The translations under genes and the position numbers were made by a program. 42,585 nt of DNA from Acidimicrobiia bacterium. GTDB taxonomy: Bacteria; Actinomycetota; Acidimicrobiia; Acidimicrobiales; SKKL01. The stretch lies in assembly GCA_016649895.1 (NCBI GenBank), contig JAENWR010000020.1, positions 1 to 42,585 of the forward strand, written 5' to 3'. The notes below the pieces were generated by a model that made no database searches, was not told the DNA's origin, and saw only the letters and a list, made by a program, of their open reading frames with translations. Shown one piece after another: positions 38,517-42,585 of the stretch; within the stretch, counting starts at the first letter, position 1; each line of letters opens with the position of its first letter.

Positions 38517-40934
38517 TCACGCTTCCTTTGTGGGTTGGGGGTTCTGGTGCAACGCGCCCGAATGCGTCAGGCGCGCGATGTCCTCCGCCGAGAGATGGAG
38601 GTCCGACGCCGCGATGTCGCGGGTGTGCTCCCCGAGGTAGGGAGCGGCGGTGGTGATCGGTCCGGGGATGCCCGACGAGCGGAACCCGGGGCCGTCGAGC
38701 AGCATCGGGCCGAGCCCGGGTTGTTCGATCTGGCTGATGTAGCCGCGGTCGCGGAGATGAGGATCGCTCGGCTGCTCGCTGACGTACATCATCCGGCCCG
38801 CAGGGACACCCGCTGCCTGCAGAGCGTGCATGACCTCGGTGTCGGTTCGCTCAGACGTCCACCCGGTGATGCCATCGTCGACCTCGTCATGTCGCGCTCG
38901 ACGTCCGGCCTCGGTGGTGAGAGCGGGATCGGTTGCCCACGCGGGGCTCCCCATGCACTCCACGAGCGAGCGCCACTCGTCGTCGGAGCGGCAGGTGATG
39001 ACGCACCAGTGCTGGTCGCCACTGCACTGGTAGACACCCCAAGGAGCGCCTCGATCCGAGCGGTTCCCTCTGGGGCCGACAGTGCCTGGGGCCAGCGACT
39101 CCTCGAGGAACAGGTCGGCGAGCACGTTGAGGCACACCTCTGCCTGCACGATCTCGATGTGCTTGCCGGTGTCGACGGCCGTGCCGGCAGCGGTGCGCTC
39201 GCGCCCGATGAGGTAGGCAGCCGCCGCGACCGCCCCGAGTCGCCCGACCACGTGGTCGGGGAAGGCGACGTTCGACGCCACGGGTTCGTCCGAGTCGGGG
39301 AAGCTCCACAGGTAGGTGAGACCGCCGACGGGCTGGGTGTTGGCGCCGTACCCCCGCCAGTCCTTCCACGGTCCAGTGGTTCCCATCGTCTGGCTGCTGA
39401 AGAGGACAGCGTCGGGGTTCGCCGCGTGGATCGCGCCCCAGCCGAGACCCCAGCGGTCCATGGTCCCCGGAGGCAGGTTCTCCACGACGAGGTCGGCTGT
39501 CTTCACCAGCTCGAGCACGAGCCGGACGGCCTCTGGGTCGGTGAAGTTGGCCCCGAAGCTGCGCTTGCTCCGGCTCGACGAGGCGAAGACCGCACTGATG
39601 CCCGACGGGCCTCCCAGCTGACGGAAGAGGTCCGGCCGTTGCGGGCTCTCCACCCTGATGACGTCTGCGCCGTACTCAGCGAGGAGCCGAGCGACCTCGG
39701 GGCCAGCGCCAGCGATGCCGAAGTCGAGCACCCGGAGTCCGGCGTATGGCGCGTCGGCCGGATCGCCCGACCGTGTGGCGGTGGTGCGGTCCCTCGGCTC
39801 CCACAGCGGGCCGTCGTCGTCTGCGGCCCCGATCGGCGGCGGAGGCTGGCGCACACCCACCCGCTCGCCGTCGACGAGGAAGAAGCCGCTCGCCACTCGT
39901 CCGGTGACGCCGGGCTCGAGCTCAATCTCGGCGAACGAGCCGAGTGACTCGTACTGCGGCGCGGTCAGGACGTCGGCGGGCCGGAGCAGCGGCGTGATCG
40001 GGATCCGTCGCTGCTGCCCGTCCTCGCTGGCCTCGATCATCTTTCGGTCCCGGAAGTGCTCCTCGTAGAGGGGGCGGATGACATCGTGGTAGTCGACGAT
40101 GCGGCCCCCGGTGGTGTCGTAGCGCTCGTCCTGCACCTGGGCGGGCTCGCCCAGCCACGCCCGCATCTTGCGCCACTCGGCCACGGTGACGACCGAGGGA
40201 CGTACCCATCCGTCGGCGCACGGCACGATCGGGTAGAGGGGGCCCGCCCCATCCCTGATCTCGCTCTGGGGCGGTGGCCCACCGGTGGTGCTCTGGCCCG
40301 CAAGGGCCCAGTCGGTCGTCTGGGCGACCGACTCCATCACCGAGAGGTCGACCCACTGGCCTCGCCCGGTCCGCTGCTGGTGGCGGTGCGCCGTCAACGT
40401 GGCGAAGGCTGCGGTGATGCCGGCGATGTCGTACGCGAGTGCACCGGGCGGGAGCACCGGCGGGCGATCGGGCACCCCAGCCTTGAAGAGCATCCACGAC
40501 AGCGCTGTGAGCACCGCGTCGGTCCCCTCGAAGTCGCGGTAGGGGCCCGTGGCCCCGAAGTCGGTGATCGACGTGATGACGAGACCGGAGAAGCGCTCCA
40601 CCAGTTCGGCCGGCTCCAGCCCCATCGCTGCGAGCGACCCGGGCCGGTTCGACTCGATCCACACGTCGGCTTCGGACAGCAACCCGAGGAGCTGTTCCCG
40701 GCCATCCTGGTCATCGAGGTCGACCACGATCGACCGCTTGTTGGTGTTCCGCACCGCGAAGTAGAGACTGGTGTCGCTGTGGAAGGGTGGTAGCCGCCTG
40801 GAGCCGGCGCCACCTGGCGGCTCGACCCGCACCACGTCGGCGCCGAGATCGGCGAGGAGGCGACCACACAGCTCGCCCTTCTCGTCGGCCGAGTCGAGCA
40901 CGCGCAGCCCTGACAAAGGGAGTGCAGCGTTCAT
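38517..40934 (-). CDS. Tandem double-domain family III CoA-transferase
   Basis: An 805-residue protein made of two CaiB/BaiF domains. Domain 1 (about 1-370) starts LSGLRVLDSADEKGELCGRLLADLGADVVRVEPP and domain 2 (about 395-790) starts YAGLRVLDFGIAGAGPEVARLLAEYGADVIRVESP. Each has the N-N/S-KRSIVVDL-like strand (NTNKRSIVVDL; SSRSKRSFGANF). The family catalytic Asp follows a Gly-rich strand. Domain 1 has GTDAVLTALSWML with an Asp, whereas domain 2 has GYGANTQPVGGLTYL with Asn, so only one half may be active. GAGGAG precedes the ATG. It leads the amidohydrolase/glycosidase operon. Known fused members act as CoA-transferase or epimerase-like proteins. Confidence 0.9.
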   Translation of the reverse strand: MNAALPLSGLRVLDSADEKGELCGRLLADLGADVVRVEPPGGAGSRRLPPFHSDTSLYFAVRNTNKRSIVVDLDDQDGREQLLGLLSEADVWIESNRPGSLAAMGLEPAELVERFSGLVITSITDFGATGPYRDFEGTDAVLTALSWMLFKAGVPDRPPVLPPGALAYDIAGITAAFATLTAHRHQQRTGRGQWVDLSVMESVAQTTDWALAGQSTTGGPPPQSEIRDGAGPLYPIVPCADGWVRPSVVTVAEWRKMRAWLGEPAQVQDERYDTTGGRIVDYHDVIRPLYEEHFRDRKMIEASEDGQQRRIPITPLLRPADVLTAPQYESLGSFAEIELEPGVTGRVASGFFLVDGERVGVRQPPPPIGAADDDGPLWEPRDRTTATRSGDPADAPYAGLRVLDFGIAGAGPEVARLLAEYGADVIRVESPQRPDLFRQLGGPSGISAVFASSSRSKRSFGANFTDPEAVRLVLELVKTADLVVENLPPGTMDRWGLGWGAIHAANPDAVLFSSQTMGTTGPWKDWRGYGANTQPVGGLTYLWSFPDSDEPVASNVAFPDHVVGRLGAVAAAAYLIGRERTAAGTAVDTGKHIEIVQAEVCLNVLADLFLEESLAPGTVGPRGNRSDRGAPWGVYQCSGDQHWCVITCRSDDEWRSLVECMGSPAWATDPALTTEAGRRARHDEVDDGITGWTSERTDTEVMHALQAAGVPAGRMMYVSEQPSDPHLRDRGYISQIEQPGLGPMLLDGPGFRSSGIPGPITTAAPYLGEHTRDIAASDLHLSAEDIARLTHSGALHQNPQPTKEA

Positions 40935-40969
40935 GTCACGTCTCCTCGCTCAGGCCCAATGCATATATT

Positions 40970-40982
40970 GGAATCTAGTTCA
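40970..40982. promoter_or_regulatory. Palindrome-like element and promoter of the double CoA-transferase operon
   Basis: GGAATC-T-AGTTCA matches the 31832 site at 9 of 13 positions and the 33492 site at 8 of 13. On the minus strand a possible -35 TTGCAA and -10 TATATG flank it with a 16-bp spacer, so a protein bound here would block RNA polymerase. The region is unusually AT-rich for the window. Confidence 0.6.
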
Positions 40983-41024
40983 GTTGCAATGCACGGACGC
41001 ACACACATGGGAAGCCAACCGTCT

Positions 41025-42053
41025 CTATGCGTCCACGGCCACAGGTTCCGGCACGCGCACCACCGGATCGGCGAGCGGCGCCGGGTTGTGACAAGCGACG
41101 AAGTGCCGCTCTCCCATGAGCCGCATCAGTGGCTCCTCCTCGGTGCAGACCTCGGTTGCGTTCGGGCAGCGCGTCCTGAAGCGACAGCCCGACGGCGGGT
41201 TCAACGGCGACGGCATCTCGGCCTTCGCCACCGGATCCACGCGCTCGGATCCCATGGTGGGGATCGATTCGAGGAGGAGCTTGGTGTACGGGTGGCGGGG
41301 ACCGGCGTAGAGGTCGACCGAGTCGGCGATCTCGCACATCTTGCCGAGGTACATGACCGCGACCCGGTCGCTGATGTTGCGCACCACGCCGAGGTCGTGG
41401 GCGATGAACACGAGGGTGAGGCCGTACCGTGCCTTCATGTCCTCGAGCAGGTTCAGGATCTGCGCCTGGACCGACACGTCGAGTGCCGAGACCGGCTCGT
41501 CGCAGATGATGACCTCGGGATCGACGATGAGGGCGCGAGCGATCGAGATGCGCTGGCACTGGCCACCCGAGAACTGGTGAGGTCGCTTCTCCGACGCCAC
41601 CGCGGGGTCGAGCCCGACGGCCTCGAGCACCTCGGCCACCCGGGCCTTCTGCTCGGCGTCGCTGCCCCGCTTCCAGATCCGGAGGGGCTCGGCGACGATG
41701 TCCTTCACCTTGCGGCGGGGGTTCAGCGAGGAGATCGGATCCTGGAAGATGAACTGCAGCCGGGTGCGGACGTCGCGGATCTGCTTCGCGTTCATGGCTG
41801 CCAGGTCGGCACCCTCGAAGAGGACCCGACCGCCGGTGGGGGGCGGCAGCTGCATGATCGCGCGGCCCGTCGTCGACTTGCCGCAGCCCGATTCGCCGAC
41901 GAGGCCCAGCGTCTCGCCCCGGCGGACATCGAGGCTGATGCCCGAGACCGCGTGGACGGTGCCGCTCGACGTGTGGAACTCGACGACGAGGTCCTCGATG
42001 CGCATCAGGACGTCGTCGGTGTCGCGCAGGTGCGCCGAGCCCGTGCCCGCCAT
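41025..42053 (-). CDS. Oligopeptide/dipeptide-type ABC importer ATPase (DppF/OppF-like)
   Basis: A 342-residue ATPase that powers import by a family 5 type transporter. Walker A GESGCGKST, Q-loop FQDPISSLNPRRKV, signature FSGGQCQRI (Cys replaces the usual Arg), Walker B VIICDEPVSALD and the H-loop IAHDLG are all present. The C-terminal oligopeptide-type extension has PYTKLLLESIP and a Cys cluster (SGCRFRTRCPNATEVC). I chose MAGTGSAHLRD because its ATG overlaps the stop of the upstream ATPase by one base; a longer frame would run inside that gene. It is probably part of an importer for the island's substrate or for the family 5 binding protein at 13366. Confidence 0.93.
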   Translation of the reverse strand: MAGTGSAHLRDTDDVLMRIEDLVVEFHTSSGTVHAVSGISLDVRRGETLGLVGESGCGKSTTGRAIMQLPPPTGGRVLFEGADLAAMNAKQIRDVRTRLQFIFQDPISSLNPRRKVKDIVAEPLRIWKRGSDAEQKARVAEVLEAVGLDPAVASEKRPHQFSGGQCQRISIARALIVDPEVIICDEPVSALDVSVQAQILNLLEDMKARYGLTLVFIAHDLGVVRNISDRVAVMYLGKMCEIADSVDLYAGPRHPYTKLLLESIPTMGSERVDPVAKAEMPSPLNPPSGCRFRTRCPNATEVCTEEEPLMRLMGERHFVACHNPAPLADPVVRVPEPVAVDA

Positions 42054-42585
42054 CAGGTCTCCCCTCCGATGTCGATCAGCTCGGCCTCGGCCTCGACCCG
42101 CGCGGCTGCGGCCGCGTCCCCCGTGACGGCCGCCTCGGCGGCGGGCACATGATGGGCCAGGTTGCGCGCGAGAGCCGCACGGCCAGCGTCGGTGCCGACC
42201 GGGAACCAGCAGCGGTACAGGTGGCCAGGCGTCTCCGCCTCGATGAGGGGCGGGGCCTCGGTGTGGCACTTGGGCTGCGCGTACGGGCAGCGCGGTGCGA
42301 AGCGGCACCCCGACGGGGGGTGGATGAGGTCGGGTGGCCGTCCGCCGATGATCTGGAGCCGTGTGTGGCTGGGCGACTCGAGCTTCGGGATCGACTTGAG
42401 GAGGGCCTCCGTGTACGGCATGCGCACGTTCGCGAAGAGCGCGCGCGTCGGGGCCTTCTCGACGATCTGGCCCGCGTACATGACAGCGATCTCATCGGTG
42501 CGACCGGCGACGACGCCGAGGTCGTGGGTCACGAGCACCATGGCCATGTGGCGTTCCCGTTGCTGCTGGTTGAGCAGGTTGAGGA
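42053..42585 (-). CDS. Oligopeptide/dipeptide-type ABC importer ATPase (DppD/OppD-like), 5' end outside window
   Basis: The C-terminal 177 codons of a DppD/OppD-like ATPase; the Walker A and signature motifs lie beyond the window edge. The H-loop VLVTHDLGVVAGRTD is present, followed by VMYAGQIVEKAPTRALF, PYTEALLKSIPKLESP and the C-terminal Cys-containing PPSGCRFAPRCPYAQPKC typical of the family. The stop codon overlaps the start of the next ATPase by one base (TGATG), the usual paired arrangement. The long Ala/Glu-rich tail after residue 130 of the visible part is variable in the family. Permeases and a binding protein probably precede it outside the window. Confidence 0.92.
   Translation of the reverse strand, partial: LNLLNQQQRERHMAMVLVTHDLGVVAGRTDEIAVMYAGQIVEKAPTRALFANVRMPYTEALLKSIPKLESPSHTRLQIIGGRPPDLIHPPSGCRFAPRCPYAQPKCHTEAPPLIEAETPGHLYRCWFPVGTDAGRAALARNLAHHVPAAEAAVTGDAAAAARVEAEAELIDIGGET

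Overview
The window is GC-rich throughout and carries mostly catabolic genes of actinobacterial type: two LLM-class (F420-type) oxidoreductases, a molybdenum hydroxylase with CoxG, CaiB/BaiF CoA-transferases, amidohydrolase-2 proteins, an acyl-CoA carboxylase subunit, TetR and HxlR regulators, and an ECF sigma factor. I infer an environmental high-GC actinobacterium, possibly Acidimicrobiia or Mycobacteriales-like. No rRNA, tRNA, CRISPR array or intact transposase was seen.

Left part (1-9.2 kb). A minus-strand operon runs LLM oxidoreductase, ubiX, then the [2Fe-2S], molybdopterin and FAD subunits of a xanthine-dehydrogenase-type hydroxylase, then an M20 hydrolase that leaves the window and seems frameshifted at the edge. 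Divergent from it are coxG, a glutaryl-CoA-dehydrogenase-like gene and a PPOX-like gene. A convergent 3-hydroxyacyl-CoA dehydrogenase follows. The set looks like oxidation of an unknown substrate feeding beta-oxidation.

9.2-11.3 kb is a gene graveyard: a deleted and frameshifted RibD/DHFR-like gene and a multiply broken piece of a very large plasmid- or phage-type methylase/helicase protein.

11.3-16 kb. A minus-strand operon holds a lipoprotein solute-binding protein, a CoA-transferase and an enoyl-CoA hydratase. It is divergent from a TetR gene, with two matching palindromic operators between them.

16-28.7 kb is a set of small independent units: a beta-propeller-like protein, UspA, an HxlR regulator facing an MFS pump plus thioesterase, a TetR gene facing a haloalkane dehalogenase plus metallo-beta-lactamase pair, an XRE/nucleotidyltransferase toxin-antitoxin-like pair with its own palindrome, an ECF sigma factor with a membrane partner, an SDR, and an LLM gene broken by two frameshifts. 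The beta-propeller and dehalogenase genes share a nearly identical 44-bp promoter/operator block.

28.7-42.6 kb looks like one catabolic island: a ThDP enzyme, three different amidohydrolase-2 proteins, a DHA2 transporter, an acyl-CoA carboxylase beta subunit, a GH63-like glycosidase, an 805-residue double CoA-transferase and two oligopeptide-type ABC ATPases. Related short palindromes lie in three promoter regions, and several long hairpins lie between genes. The substrate cannot be named from sequence alone.
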